Below are positions 35,216 to 44,683 of a stretch of DNA of 64,000 nucleotides, in pieces. A program made the translations under genes and the position numbers. This DNA is from Planctomycetota bacterium (lineage in GTDB: Bacteria; Planctomycetota; PLA2). Each line of letters begins with the position of its first letter. Position 1 is the stretch's first letter. The notes under the pieces were generated by a model. It was not told where the DNA came from, searched no databases, and was given only the letters and a program-made list of their open reading frames with translations. The stretch spans positions 1-64,000 of the forward strand of contig JAJFFF010000026.1 in assembly GCA_021776785.1 (NCBI GenBank). Direction: 5' to 3'.

Positions 35216-37948
35216 ATGACAAAGCGCCTCGTCATCGTGGAATCCCCGACCAAGGCCAAGACGCTGAAGCGTTTCTTGGGCGACGACTACCTCGTGGAAT
35301 CCAGCATCGGACACGTCCGTGACCTCCCGGCCAACGCCGCGGAGATCCCCGAGAAACTGAAAAAAGAAGCGTGGGCGCGGCTTGGCGTGAATATCGCCGA
35401 GGACTTCGAACCGCTCTACGTCGTCTCGGCCGAAAAGAAAAAACACGTCACCGCCTTGAAGCGGCTCTTAAAAGACGCAGATGAACTCCTCCTCGCGACG
35501 GATGAAGACCGCGAAGGGGAGGCCATCAGCTGGCACCTGTTGGAGCTTTTAAAGCCCAAGGTGCCCGTGCGGCGCATGGTGTTTCACGAGATCACGAAGC
35601 AGGCGGTTCTGCATTCGATCGAAAACACGCGCGAGATCGACCAAAACCTCGTCAACGCGCAGGAAGCGCGCCGCATCATCGACCGCTTGTACGGCTACGA
35701 GGTCTCGCCGATCCTGTGGCGCAAGATCGCGCCCCGCCTCAGCGCGGGCCGCGTGCAAAGCGTCGCGATTCGCATCATCGTCGAACGCGAGATGGACCGC
35801 ATGCGTTTCCACGCGGCGCACTACTGGGATCTAAAAGCCGTCTTCGAGACGGAGAAAAAAGAAACGTTCCCCGCGCGCCTTGTCACGTTGAACGGCAAGC
35901 GGCTGATCACCGGTAAGGACTTCGACCCCGACACCGGCAAGCCGAAAAAATCGGGGCTCGCGCTGCTCGATGGCGAGGCGGCGCAGTCGTTACGGACCGC
36001 GCTCGACAACGCGCAGTTCCGCATCGCGTCCGCCGAAGAGAAGCCGTTCACGCGGTCTCCCACTCCGCCGTTTACGACATCGACGCTGCAGCAGGAAGGT
36101 CACCGCAAGCTTCGTTTCGACGCTAAGCGCACGATGCGCGCGGCGCAACGCCTGTACGAAAACGGTTTTATCACCTACATGCGTACCGACTCGGTGGCGC
36201 TGTCCAGCGAGGCGATTCGCCTGACGCGCGAAGCCGTGACCAAGACGTACGGCGCATCGTTTCTGCCCGACACGCCGCGCACCTACAAGACGAAGGTGAA
36301 GAACGCCCAGGAGGCGCACGAAGCGATTCGTCCCGCCGGCGCGGCCATCGCACCGGTTACGGAAGTGTCGAAAAAACTTGGCGGCGACGAAGCCAAGGTC
36401 TATGAACTCATCTGGAAGCGCACCATGGCGTGTCAGATGAAAAACGCGTCGGGACGTCGCATGGCGTTGCGCGTCGCGGGCGCGGCCGCCGGCCAGGAAG
36501 CCGTCTTCCAAGCCAACGGCACCGTGATTGATTTCCCGGGCTTCTTGCGAGCGTATGTTGAAGGTTCGGACGATCCCGATGCGGCCTTGTCGGACCGCGA
36601 GACGATCCTGCCGGCCGTCGCGGCGGGCGACAGCGTCCGCCCCGACGAGATCAAGACCGAGGACCACGTTACGTCGCCGCCCGCGCGCCTCACGGAAGCG
36701 ACGCTGGTGAAGACGCTCGAGGAATCGGGCATCGGACGTCCGAGCACGTACGCGTCGATCATCGACACGATTCAACGGCGCGAGTACACGTTCAAGAAGG
36801 GAACCGCACTCGTCCCGACGTTTACCGCGTTTGCCGTGGTGCGTTTGATGCGCGAGCACCTGACCGATTTGATCGACCCCGCGTTTACGGCGCGGATGGA
36901 AGATCGACTCGACCAGATTTCGCGCGGCGAGTACGAGACGCTGCCGTACCTCAAGGAGTTCTATCACGGCAACGGTTCGCCCGGCCTGCGACCGCTTCTC
37001 GACCAAAAGGTGGAGAGCATCGACCCGCGCGAAGTGTGTTCGATTCCGATCGGCAAGAGTCCCGACGGCCACGATGTTGTGATCCGTGTCGGCCGCTACG
37101 GTCCGTTCCTGCAATGCGACGAGACGACCGCGCCGATCCCCGACCAGACTTGCCCCGACGAGCTCACGCTCGAACGCGCGATGGAGCTGATCGCGGCAGG
37201 CGCGCAGGCGGACACGCCGATCGGAACGCACCCCGAAACGAGCGAGCCGATCTACGTCAAGACCGGGCGGTACGGGCCTTACGTCCAACTCGGCGATCCC
37301 GATCCCGACGACAAGAAGAAAAAACCCAAGATGGTGTCTTTGCTCAAGAGCATGACGCCGGACTCGCTCACGTTTGATGTCGCGTTGCAGCTCTTGGCGC
37401 TGCCGCGCACGGTCGGCCAGGACGCGGCGGGCGTAGATATCGTCGCTTACAACGGACGGTATGGGCCCTACATCAAGCGCGGAGACGACACGCGCAGCTT
37501 GACGCCCGAAGACGATCTTTTGACGCTCGGACTCGACCGCTGCCTCGCGCTGCTCGCGCAAGAAAAAGCGAGCGGCTTTCGTCGCCAACCGGCATCGATC
37601 AAGGTGTTTGAAAAAGTCGAAGCCGCCGGCGGCGCGGACATCAAGCTGCTGAAGGGTCGTTACGGTCCGTACGTCACCGACGGCGAAACGAATGCGTCCT
37701 TGCCGCGCGACTACGCCGATCCCGAAAAGCTAACCGTCGAAGAAGCTCTGGAACTCATCGCCGCACGTCGCGCGAAGGGGCCGAGCAAGAAGAAGAAGAA
37801 AAAGAAAACGGCCAAGAAAAAGACCACGAAAAAAGCGGCGAAGAAGAAGACCGCCAAAAAGACCACCAAGAAAAAGGTGACCAAAAAGGCGGCCAAAAAA
37901 ACGACCAAGAAGACGGCCACCAAGGCGGCGAAAGAGGCCGACTCTTGA
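35216..37948 (+). CDS. topA: DNA topoisomerase I
   Basis: Type IA enzyme that relaxes negative supercoils; 910 aa. The TOPRIM domain opens RLVIVESPTKAKTLKRFLG with acidic LATDEDREGEAISWHL; the active-site tyrosine is Tyr321 in GFITYMRTDS. Instead of Cys4 zinc ribbons, the C-terminal third has four topoisomerase C-terminal repeats of the pattern GRYGPY. It ends in about 65 residues dominated by Lys and Thr/Ala, a histone-H1-like DNA-binding tail. The start at MTKRLV is typical; no ribosome site is evident. Its stop overlaps the EboA start (ATGA-type 4-bp overlap). Confidence 0.96.
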   Translation: MTKRLVIVESPTKAKTLKRFLGDDYLVESSIGHVRDLPANAAEIPEKLKKEAWARLGVNIAEDFEPLYVVSAEKKKHVTALKRLLKDADELLLATDEDREGEAISWHLLELLKPKVPVRRMVFHEITKQAVLHSIENTREIDQNLVNAQEARRIIDRLYGYEVSPILWRKIAPRLSAGRVQSVAIRIIVEREMDRMRFHAAHYWDLKAVFETEKKETFPARLVTLNGKRLITGKDFDPDTGKPKKSGLALLDGEAAQSLRTALDNAQFRIASAEEKPFTRSPTPPFTTSTLQQEGHRKLRFDAKRTMRAAQRLYENGFITYMRTDSVALSSEAIRLTREAVTKTYGASFLPDTPRTYKTKVKNAQEAHEAIRPAGAAIAPVTEVSKKLGGDEAKVYELIWKRTMACQMKNASGRRMALRVAGAAAGQEAVFQANGTVIDFPGFLRAYVEGSDDPDAALSDRETILPAVAAGDSVRPDEIKTEDHVTSPPARLTEATLVKTLEESGIGRPSTYASIIDTIQRREYTFKKGTALVPTFTAFAVVRLMREHLTDLIDPAFTARMEDRLDQISRGEYETLPYLKEFYHGNGSPGLRPLLDQKVESIDPREVCSIPIGKSPDGHDVVIRVGRYGPFLQCDETTAPIPDQTCPDELTLERAMELIAAGAQADTPIGTHPETSEPIYVKTGRYGPYVQLGDPDPDDKKKKPKMVSLLKSMTPDSLTFDVALQLLALPRTVGQDAAGVDIVAYNGRYGPYIKRGDDTRSLTPEDDLLTLGLDRCLALLAQEKASGFRRQPASIKVFEKVEAAGGADIKLLKGRYGPYVTDGETNASLPRDYADPEKLTVEEALELIAARRAKGPSKKKKKKKTAKKKTTKKAAKKKTAKKTTKKKVTKKAAKKTTKKTATKAAKEADS

Positions 37949-38787
37949 CGAACCCGCGGGCCGGCTTGTTACGCGAGTGGCTCGCAGAGCGCGCCGTCGC
38001 CGACGCGTTGGCGTGGTTGGACGAAAAACACGGAGCGATCGCGGACGGCGCTCCGGACAGCGTGTTTTTCATGAACTACTCGGCGGCCTCGCGTCGCTTT
38101 GATCGCACGCCGCTCGCGCTTGACGAATCCGCATTGCGCGCAGCCGACGCGGCGGTCCCCGGTTGGCGCCCGCAAGCATGGGAGATGATGCACACGGCGC
38201 GCGCCGTGCTCCTGTGCGCGCTACCCGATGGAGAGGCCTTCGCGCCCACCATCGACAAGCTGCTCGACGCCGCCGACATCGGCGAACAGATCGCGGCGTA
38301 TCAAGCGCTGCCGCTGCTCACACAACCGACTCGGCTGGTCGCGCGCGCCCGCGAAGGAACGCGCACCAACATCACGGCCGTCTTTCAAGCCATCGCGCAC
38401 AACAACCCGTTTGCGCGCGACCACTTCGAAGAAGCGCCGTGGAATCAGATGGTCTTGAAGGCCTTGTTTGTCGGCGTGCCGCTCGCGCCGATCGTGGGCT
38501 TGGACGAGCGAGCTAACGCGGCGTTGATGCGCATGCTCTGCGACTACGCACACGAGCGCTGGGCGGCGGGCCGCGTTGTGAGCCCGGAACTTTGGCGTTG
38601 CGTGGGACCACATGCCGACGACGATGCCATTCGCGACTTGGCGCGTGTCCTCGCGCAGGGCGACGACGATGCGCGCGCGGCGGCCGCGCTGGCGTTGCGG
38701 ACCTCCCCCCATTCCCGCGCGGCCGAACTTTTATCCAAACACAAAGAGCTCGCGTCCGTTAGCCGTTCGTGGAACGACTTCGCCTAG
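37945..38787 (+). CDS. eboA: EboA-family protein
   Basis: The 280-aa product carries the EboA family pattern: FFMNYSAASRRF near the start, then AREGTRTNITAVFQAIAHNN, FEEAPWNQMVLKALFVG, IVGLDERANAALMRMLCDYA and HERWAAGRVVSPELWRCVGP. EboA is the marker of the eustigmatophyte/bacterial ebo operon, proposed to act in prenylated-metabolite export or synthesis; its biochemistry is unresolved. Here it overlaps topA by 4 bp and is followed 13 bp later by a TatD-like hydrolase, the usual ebo partner. The UbiA-type and other ebo genes are absent from this window. Confidence 0.85.
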   Translation: MTNPRAGLLREWLAERAVADALAWLDEKHGAIADGAPDSVFFMNYSAASRRFDRTPLALDESALRAADAAVPGWRPQAWEMMHTARAVLLCALPDGEAFAPTIDKLLDAADIGEQIAAYQALPLLTQPTRLVARAREGTRTNITAVFQAIAHNNPFARDHFEEAPWNQMVLKALFVGVPLAPIVGLDERANAALMRMLCDYAHERWAAGRVVSPELWRCVGPHADDDAIRDLARVLAQGDDDARAAAALALRTSPHSRAAELLSKHKELASVSRSWNDFA

Positions 38788-38800
38788 CTCCGAAAGCGCC

Positions 38801-39733
38801 ATGTATCTAGACCCGCACGTCCACGCCGTTTCGCGCACGACCGACGACTATCAAGCCATGGCCGCGGCGGGCGTGGTGGCGATCATCGAGCCCGCATTTT
38901 GGCTCGGCCAGCCGCGCACCAACGTCGGATCGTTTCAGGACTACTTCTCGATGCTGGTCGGGTGGGAGCGCTTTCGCGCGTCGCAGTTCGGTATTCGCCA
39001 CTACTGCGCGATCGGCCTCAACAGCAAAGAGGCCAACAACGAAGCGCTCGCCGAAGAAGTGATCGACTTGCTCCCGCGTTACCTCGCCAAAGAGGGTGTC
39101 GTCGCGGTCGGCGAGATCGGATACGACGATATGAGTGCGTTGGAAGAGAAGTACTTCCGCATCCAGTTGGATCTGGCAAAAGAAGTCGATCTACCCGTGA
39201 TGATTCACACGCCGCACCGCAACAAGAAAGAGGGCACGTCGCGCTCGATGTCGGTGTGCGAAGAGCACGGCCTCGCGCCGGGTACCGTCGTTGTCGATCA
39301 CAACAACGAAGAGACCGTGAAAGAAGTGCTCGATCGCGGGTTCTGGGCCGCGTTCACGATCTACCCGCACACGAAGATGGGCAGCGAACGCATGGTCGAG
39401 ATCGTCAAGCAGTACGGTCCCGAGCGCATCATCGTTGACTCCGCCGCCGACTGGGGCGTGTCGGATCCGCTCGCTGTGCCGAAGACCGCCGCGTTAATGA
39501 AAGCGCGCGGCCTAAGCGACGAAGCGATCTCAAAAGTCACGTACCAAAACGCGCTCGACGCCTACGGCCAAAGCGGCCAGATCCGCGCCGGCGATTGGCT
39601 GGACGCCGCCGCGGTCGATCCGACCGAGAAGTTCGAAGGCAGCGGTGTGTTACGCGGCGGGCAGCCGCCGCAAGTCGGGAAGTTGGGAAACACACCCATG
39701 CCCGATCCCGGATCCGATAACCTGATCGTATGA
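38801..39733 (+). CDS. TatD-family metal-dependent hydrolase (ebo-associated)
   Basis: The 310-aa TIM-barrel product starts MYLDPHVHAVSRTTDDYQAM, an amidohydrolase metal-binding H-x-H. Later ligands are GEIGYDDMS, MIHTPHRNK, VVDHNNEET and IIVDSAADWG. The family includes nucleases and other hydrolases; ebo operons carry a TatD-like member next to EboA. It lies 13 bp after eboA and overlaps the following nuclease gene by 4 bp, so topA-eboA-tatD-nuclease looks like one operon. The substrate is not known. Confidence 0.85.
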   Translation: MYLDPHVHAVSRTTDDYQAMAAAGVVAIIEPAFWLGQPRTNVGSFQDYFSMLVGWERFRASQFGIRHYCAIGLNSKEANNEALAEEVIDLLPRYLAKEGVVAVGEIGYDDMSALEEKYFRIQLDLAKEVDLPVMIHTPHRNKKEGTSRSMSVCEEHGLAPGTVVVDHNNEETVKEVLDRGFWAAFTIYPHTKMGSERMVEIVKQYGPERIIVDSAADWGVSDPLAVPKTAALMKARGLSDEAISKVTYQNALDAYGQSGQIRAGDWLDAAAVDPTEKFEGSGVLRGGQPPQVGKLGNTPMPDPGSDNLIV

Positions 39734-40776
39734 TCCGCCGCCGGCTTCTGATCGCGTTGGTGCTTTTGACGGCCCCGCGCGCGGCGCACTCGGAGTTTCA
39801 GCCGGGCGTCATCATCGGAACGTATACGCTGCGACCGGATGGCGTCGTCGACGGCGACACGTTGCGCGTCACCGGACTCAAGCGTTCCATTCGCGTGCTC
39901 TCGCTCGACACCGAAGAAACGCACGGCGAGCTCACGAAAAAACAGCGCGCGTTGATGACGACTGACTTCGCGGCGTATTGCAAAGAGATGCAAGGTGACG
40001 CGCCGCTACCGCGCAAGTACCCGACACCGGCGGGCCAGCTGGCATCGAAGTTCGCGAAGTCGATTCTGAAAGCGGGCGACCGCGTGGTGCTCGAGAAGGA
40101 CGATCCGAACGCGTCATCGAAGGGTTCGTACGGCCGCACGATCGCCCACGTGTTCATCGTTTCCGAAAACGGCAAGCGTTGGTTGTTCGCCGAGCGCATG
40201 ATTCGCTCCGGCCATTCGCCGTACTACATGAAGTACGGCCGCTCCAAAAGGTTCGACAAACAGCTCCGAGCGGCGCAGGCCGACGCCCGAAAAAACAAAC
40301 GTGGCATCTGGGCGGACGGCGCGCAGTGCTATCCCCGCTACGGCACGATTCTGGCGTGGTGGGAGCGACGCGCAAAAGCGTTGGACTGGTACGGCGCCCA
40401 ACAGAAAGCAAACAAGGCGCCGATCCAAGTGGGATCGAAGAACGCGATCCGCAAACTCTCACGGCGCGTCGATAAACCAGACCCCGTAGCGGTGTTCGGG
40501 CTGATCGACGACAAGGACAAAGACGCCATCCGCGAGCACGCGAACGGCGCCACGCTACGTATCGGCGGCCAACGCTACATCGAAGTCGAAGTAGTCGGGA
40601 AAGAACTCGCGGCCCAGCTCAAACTCAAGCAGTTGTTAGGCGAGCTCATCGCCGTCCAAGGCCCGCTCGACCGAAAAGGCAACAAGCTCAATGAACGACT
40701 GCGCTACATGCGCATCGTCGTCACAAGAGCCGAGCAACTTCAAACGCCCGGCGCACCGATCACCGCCAAGCGATAG
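39730..40776 (+). CDS. Exported SNase/TNase-like nuclease
   Basis: The 348-aa product has a signal peptide (LLIALVLLTAPRAAHS) and a staphylococcal-nuclease-like fold at about residues 25-205: VVDGDTLRVTG, IRVLSLDTEET with a catalytic Arg, GSYGRTIAHVFI with a second Arg, AERMIRSGHSPYY and KNKRGIWAD. The C-terminal 140 residues form a second OB-like region of unknown role. It probably degrades nucleic acid in the periplasm or outside the cell. Its start overlaps the preceding TatD-like gene by 4 bp. Confidence 0.85.
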   Translation: MIRRRLLIALVLLTAPRAAHSEFQPGVIIGTYTLRPDGVVDGDTLRVTGLKRSIRVLSLDTEETHGELTKKQRALMTTDFAAYCKEMQGDAPLPRKYPTPAGQLASKFAKSILKAGDRVVLEKDDPNASSKGSYGRTIAHVFIVSENGKRWLFAERMIRSGHSPYYMKYGRSKRFDKQLRAAQADARKNKRGIWADGAQCYPRYGTILAWWERRAKALDWYGAQQKANKAPIQVGSKNAIRKLSRRVDKPDPVAVFGLIDDKDKDAIREHANGATLRIGGQRYIEVEVVGKELAAQLKLKQLLGELIAVQGPLDRKGNKLNERLRYMRIVVTRAEQLQTPGAPITAKR

Positions 40777-40789
40777 GCACGCCTGAATA

Positions 40790-41013
40790 GGGACCAGGTC
40801 CCGCTCCTTACCGCCCTAAGAGCTTTTGGGCTTATCGGTTATGAACATCGAGTGCGGGATCTGGGGCGCCGTTCTCCGAGCGCTGCTGTCCGGCTCCGCC
40901 GAAGCGGACCACATGACAGCGCCTTGTCACGCGGCCCCACCGGGCCTAAAAGGGGAAGCGCCCGGCAACCATCGAGCCGGGGCCCACCGCGACCCAGACA
41001 GAAAAATGCGGCA
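40790..41013. repeat. F2 hairpin element, copy c (decayed)
   Basis: The left end GGGACCAGGTCCCG and the following CCGCCCTAAGAG...GAGTGCGGGAT align with F2 copies a and d. A degenerate right inner box GAAAAATGCGGCAC (41001-41014) lies at the same distance from the left end as in copy a, to within 2 nt. The right terminal palindrome is not recognisable. It occupies the gap between the nuclease and YCII genes. Confidence 0.65.
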
Positions 41014-41121
41014 CACTTGTCAACATCGCTTGGCGCCATTCGTCCTATGGGTGAACGCGTTGCTCCGCGTTCGCGAACCAGACACAGATCCATTCGGCCA
41101 CAAACACTGGAGGAAATCGCC

Positions 41122-41472
41122 ATGTCCAAGTTTGCATTCCTACTCAATCACGCTCCCGATCGTTACTCGAGCCTGTCCGAAGACAGCGCGATGGCGATCT
41201 TTAAAGACTACATGGAGTGGATGCAGGGAGCTGCCAAGAGCGGCGTCTGCGACGGAGGCTACAAGCTGTCTGAAGGTCCGGGCAAGATCGTGTCAAGTAA
41301 GGGTGGAGGATTCACGGTCCACGAGAGCCCGTTCGCCGAACTAACAGAAGTGTTGGGCGGCATCATGGTCGTGAACGCCCCGGACTTCGACGCGGCGATC
41401 GAGATCGCGAAGGCCCACCCCCACCTCGTCCACAACCAGTCCATCGAAATCCGTCAGCTCGATGGCGAATAG
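41122..41472 (+). CDS. YCII/DGPF-domain protein
   Basis: The 116-aa product has the ferredoxin-like YCII fold (FAFLLNHAPDRYSS; KLSEGPGKIVSSKGGG; HPHLVHNQSIEIRQLDG). GGAGG lies 8 bases before ATG 41122. DGPF/YCII proteins are the standard neighbours of ECF42 sigma factors, and this one overlaps that gene by 11 bp. Its role is unresolved, and no anti-sigma function is established. Confidence 0.85.
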   Translation: MSKFAFLLNHAPDRYSSLSEDSAMAIFKDYMEWMQGAAKSGVCDGGYKLSEGPGKIVSSKGGGFTVHESPFAELTEVLGGIMVVNAPDFDAAIEIAKAHPHLVHNQSIEIRQLDGE

Positions 41473-42724
41473 ACACGAGAAGCGCGACGGCGAGACGCGC
41501 CGCGTTCTCAACCGTTTTGTCCGACGCGAGCGAGGTCGGCTTATCGCCGGCCTCGTGAGCCGTCTCGGCGGCAACAACGTCGAACTCGCCGAAGATGTCG
41601 CACAGGAAGCGATGCTCAAGGCTCTGGGCGTGTGGCCGTTTGAGGGGATTCCCGAAGCTCCGGGAGCTTGGCTGCTCCGCGTCGCGCGCAACTGCGCCAT
41701 TGACCGCCTCCGGCGTGAACAGAGAGAACTGCTCTACGACGAGTCCATCCACGGACGCTGGGCGCCGCCGGAAACACCGACGGATCCCGATCGAAGTTCG
41801 GATCCCGAAGTGCAGTTGATGCTGTTGTGCTGTCACGACGAGCTCGACCAAACGCATCAGCTGATTCTCACCCTGCGTGTCGTGAACGGTTTCACCGCGC
41901 GGGAGATCGGCGACCTGTTCTTGTCGTCGGAAAGCGCCGTCGCGCAACGTCTTTCGCGCGCCAAACGGAAGCTGAGACAGCTCGGCCCGACGCTTGCGAC
42001 TCCGCTCACTAACGAGGTCGTGCGAGCCAGGCTGGAAACCGTGCTGCGCGTCGTCTATCTCATGTTCAGCCTCGGGTACGCCCCGCGACGCGGCGGCGAA
42101 CTCATCCGTCGCGACGTCGCGGACGAGGCGCTGCGCCTTGCTCGCGACCTCGCGAACAACGACGCGACAACGTCGCCCGCCGCCCACGCGCTGGCCGCCC
42201 TTCTTTGCTTTCAGGCATCCCGATTCGATGCCCGCACCGCCGCCGACGGCGCGCCGGTCTTGCTCAGAGACCAAGATCCCGAGAAGTGGGATCGGCGTCT
42301 GATCGACGACGGGCTTTGTTTCATGCGAACGTCGATGGCGGGCGAGCTGACCCGCTATCACGTGGAGGCGGGCATCGCCTCGTGCTACGCGGTCGCGCCG
42401 AGCTGGGACAAGATCGACTGGCAGGCGGTCCTGACCTACTACGACCAGCTCCTGGAGCTCACCGATTCGCCCGTTGTTGCAATCAACCGGAGCGTCGCCG
42501 AAGCGTTCTCCGGCGCGCCCGGACAAGCTCTCGCGCGTCTCGATTCGCTGGCCGCCAATGCAGCGGTTGATCGATATGCCCCCTACCACATCGCCAGGGC
42601 TGAAATCTTGAGGCTCCAGCGGAGGCGGGCGGAGTCACGGGCCAGCTACCGAACAGCGATCGAATGCGGAACCTCCGCGCCGGTCATGCGGCATCTTGAA
42701 AACCGACTCGCAAGCAATCTTTAA
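41462..42724 (+). CDS. ECF sigma factor, ECF42 type
   Basis: The 420-aa product has sigma region 2 (ELAEDVAQEAMLKALGVWPF) and region 4 (LTLRVVNGFTAREIGDLFL, VAQRLSRAKRKLRQ). A C-terminal extension of about 230 residues follows, with a TPR-like unit (LDSLAANAAVDRYAPYHIAR). Such extended sigma factors with a DGPF partner belong to group ECF42; the extension regulates activity in that group in place of a classical anti-sigma factor. It overlaps the YCII gene and is followed 12 bp later by an AhpD-like gene, forming a three-gene unit probably under its own control. Confidence 0.88.
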   Translation: MANRHEKRDGETRRVLNRFVRRERGRLIAGLVSRLGGNNVELAEDVAQEAMLKALGVWPFEGIPEAPGAWLLRVARNCAIDRLRREQRELLYDESIHGRWAPPETPTDPDRSSDPEVQLMLLCCHDELDQTHQLILTLRVVNGFTAREIGDLFLSSESAVAQRLSRAKRKLRQLGPTLATPLTNEVVRARLETVLRVVYLMFSLGYAPRRGGELIRRDVADEALRLARDLANNDATTSPAAHALAALLCFQASRFDARTAADGAPVLLRDQDPEKWDRRLIDDGLCFMRTSMAGELTRYHVEAGIASCYAVAPSWDKIDWQAVLTYYDQLLELTDSPVVAINRSVAEAFSGAPGQALARLDSLAANAAVDRYAPYHIARAEILRLQRRRAESRASYRTAIECGTSAPVMRHLENRLASNL

Positions 42725-42736
42725 AGACAACCGACC

Positions 42737-43762
42737 ATGAATCACCTGACGACCACGATTGAGTACGACGACCTCCCGGGCGGCGCCGCCGAAGCGATCG
42801 CCGAGATTCGAGATACGTTTCCAGGCCCGGTGCCGGATCCGATCCGGCTGCACGCCATTGCACCGCGCGCGCTCGAAGCGTATTGGCACATGAGTAAGGC
42901 CGTTTATTTTTCGGGGAATCACTTCGACCGGGAAGACAAAGACATCATTGCGAGCGGCGTTTCGGCCAGCAACGGCTGCTCGTATTGTCTCGAGGCGCAC
43001 GCCGGCTTAGTCAGAATGGCGGACCGCGAATCCGGCAACGGTATGGCCGCCGACGACGCTGGACGCATCGCCGACGTTCGACGACGCCGCCTCTTTCTGT
43101 GGGCGCGCGCCACGATGCGCCCCGATGCGTCGGAAGTCAGGCACCCACCGTTCGTCGCGCCACAGGCGGCGGAGGTGATTGGCGTCGCGCTCATGTTTCA
43201 CTACACCAACCGGCTCGTGAACATCTTCATGCCCGACTCGCCGATTCAGCTGCCGCCAATCCCGGGTTTGAAACGCCTCGTGATGTGGCTCGCGCGGCCG
43301 CAGTTACGTCGGCTCGCCACGCGGGAGCAGCCGCGTCCGCTCCCGCAATCCGGACTGCCTAGTGCGGACTTTTCTTGGGCCGAACGAGACGCCGTCATCC
43401 ACAGTAGTTTTTCGGCGTTTGACCGCGTGATCACCCAAATGGGATCGGTGGTCGCAAGCGATCGCTGCCGAGCGGTCGTGCTCCGTGCGCTGCAGGCTTG
43501 GCGCGGAACCGACGGCGCCCACAGCACCGACTGGATCGAGCAACAGATCTCGGCACTCCCGCCCGAAGACCAGGCCGCCGGACGTCTGGCGATGCGCTGC
43601 GCGATCGCGTCACGCGAGGTCACCAAACATGACATCGACCAATATCAACACGACCGCCCCGGCGACGGCTCCCTCGTCCGGCTGTTGATGTGGTCATCGT
43701 TTCAGGCCACGAAACGAGTCGGTTCGTGGCTATGGGCTTCCGCCGACTGCCCCGCTCCCTAG
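42737..43762 (+). CDS. AhpD-like carboxymuconolactone-decarboxylase-family protein
   Basis: The 341-aa product contains the AhpD redox motif GCSYCLEAH (Cys81, Cys84, His88) typical of peroxidase-type alkylhydroperoxidase helices. A long helical remainder (about 110-340) is unusual, since most AhpD proteins are 180-200 aa. Together with the ECF42 sigma factor just upstream it suggests a stress-regulated redox unit (inference). No signal peptide. Confidence 0.82.
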   Translation: MNHLTTTIEYDDLPGGAAEAIAEIRDTFPGPVPDPIRLHAIAPRALEAYWHMSKAVYFSGNHFDREDKDIIASGVSASNGCSYCLEAHAGLVRMADRESGNGMAADDAGRIADVRRRRLFLWARATMRPDASEVRHPPFVAPQAAEVIGVALMFHYTNRLVNIFMPDSPIQLPPIPGLKRLVMWLARPQLRRLATREQPRPLPQSGLPSADFSWAERDAVIHSSFSAFDRVITQMGSVVASDRCRAVVLRALQAWRGTDGAHSTDWIEQQISALPPEDQAAGRLAMRCAIASREVTKHDIDQYQHDRPGDGSLVRLLMWSSFQATKRVGSWLWASADCPAP

Positions 43763-43792
43763 CATCGTTGCGCTCGCGCGTGTGGACACGCC

Positions 43793-44599
43793 TTAGTCGC
43801 GAGCGCGGTCGATGCGGAACGAGGCCACGAACGGTAGATGATCGGAAACGGTCGCCCGGTAGCGTTCGCGGCCGATGTCCATGCTCCAGTGCATCGGAAA
43901 CAACCGCAGGCTGCCACGGATGTACTCCGTGCTATAGGTGCGGCTGATCGCAAAGCCGTCGAGTAGGTTGGCGCGGCCCGCTTCCAAGATGTGCGAGAAG
44001 CGCGCTTGCAGATCCCACGACGACAAAAAGTCCATTTCGTCGGCGCCGCCCAGGTGATGGAAGTTGCTTACGTCCTGGCCGGGAATCATGTTGAAGTCGC
44101 CAACGAGCAAAATATCCTCGCGGCTCTGCGCGCGCTGGTCGGTGATGAACTGACCGACGACTTTGCACTGTTCGTCGCGCACGGCTTGCTGGGCGGCGCC
44201 GCGTCCGGACTTGAGGTGCACGACGATAAGAGTGAAATCGAACTTGCCGATTTCCATTTCGACGACCAGCGCTTTGCGCCGCGCCGGATCGCCGAGATCG
44301 GAGCCGGCCAAAAAGCGCGCGTTGTTGGCAGTCACGCCATGTTTGTAGAGCACGCCGACGTTGAGGTCGTTGGCCTGCGGCAACAAAACAGCGTCGTAGT
44401 GAACGTTCTTGGCCGCCAAGCCCGCCTGAATGTCGGCCAGCACAGAGTCAGGGTTGACCTCAACAAGAGCGACAACCTCAGCATCCAGAAGCGCCAGCCC
44501 CTCCACCTGCCGAGCAACACGATCCGCAGGAATCCCACCAAAACCAGCCAAGTTCCACGCCGCAACCGAAGCAGTCGAACGATCAAAATGACAGACCAT
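43793..44599 (-). CDS. Endonuclease/exonuclease/phosphatase-family hydrolase
   Basis: The 268-aa product has the EEP fold of DNase I and phosphodiesterases: VAAWNLAGFGG, VVALVEVNPD (metal Glu), FTLIVVHLKSG (catalytic His), ILLVGDFNMIPG (metal Asp/Asn) and VSDHLPFVASF (catalytic Asp-His). No signal peptide is seen, and the substrate (nucleic acid or phospholipid head group) cannot be told. A GGGGGG ribosome site precedes the ATG. F2 copy d begins 85 bp upstream. Confidence 0.88.
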   Translation of the reverse strand: MVCHFDRSTASVAAWNLAGFGGIPADRVARQVEGLALLDAEVVALVEVNPDSVLADIQAGLAAKNVHYDAVLLPQANDLNVGVLYKHGVTANNARFLAGSDLGDPARRKALVVEMEIGKFDFTLIVVHLKSGRGAAQQAVRDEQCKVVGQFITDQRAQSREDILLVGDFNMIPGQDVSNFHHLGGADEMDFLSSWDLQARFSHILEAGRANLLDGFAISRTYSTEYIRGSLRLFPMHWSMDIGRERYRATVSDHLPFVASFRIDRARD

Positions 44600-44683
44600 G
44601 ACAGCCCCCTTTCCCCCCGCAGTTTACTGAATGGCAACGAAACTTTGCGCGTCAACTTGACGCGCCGCCACGGGAACCAGCCA

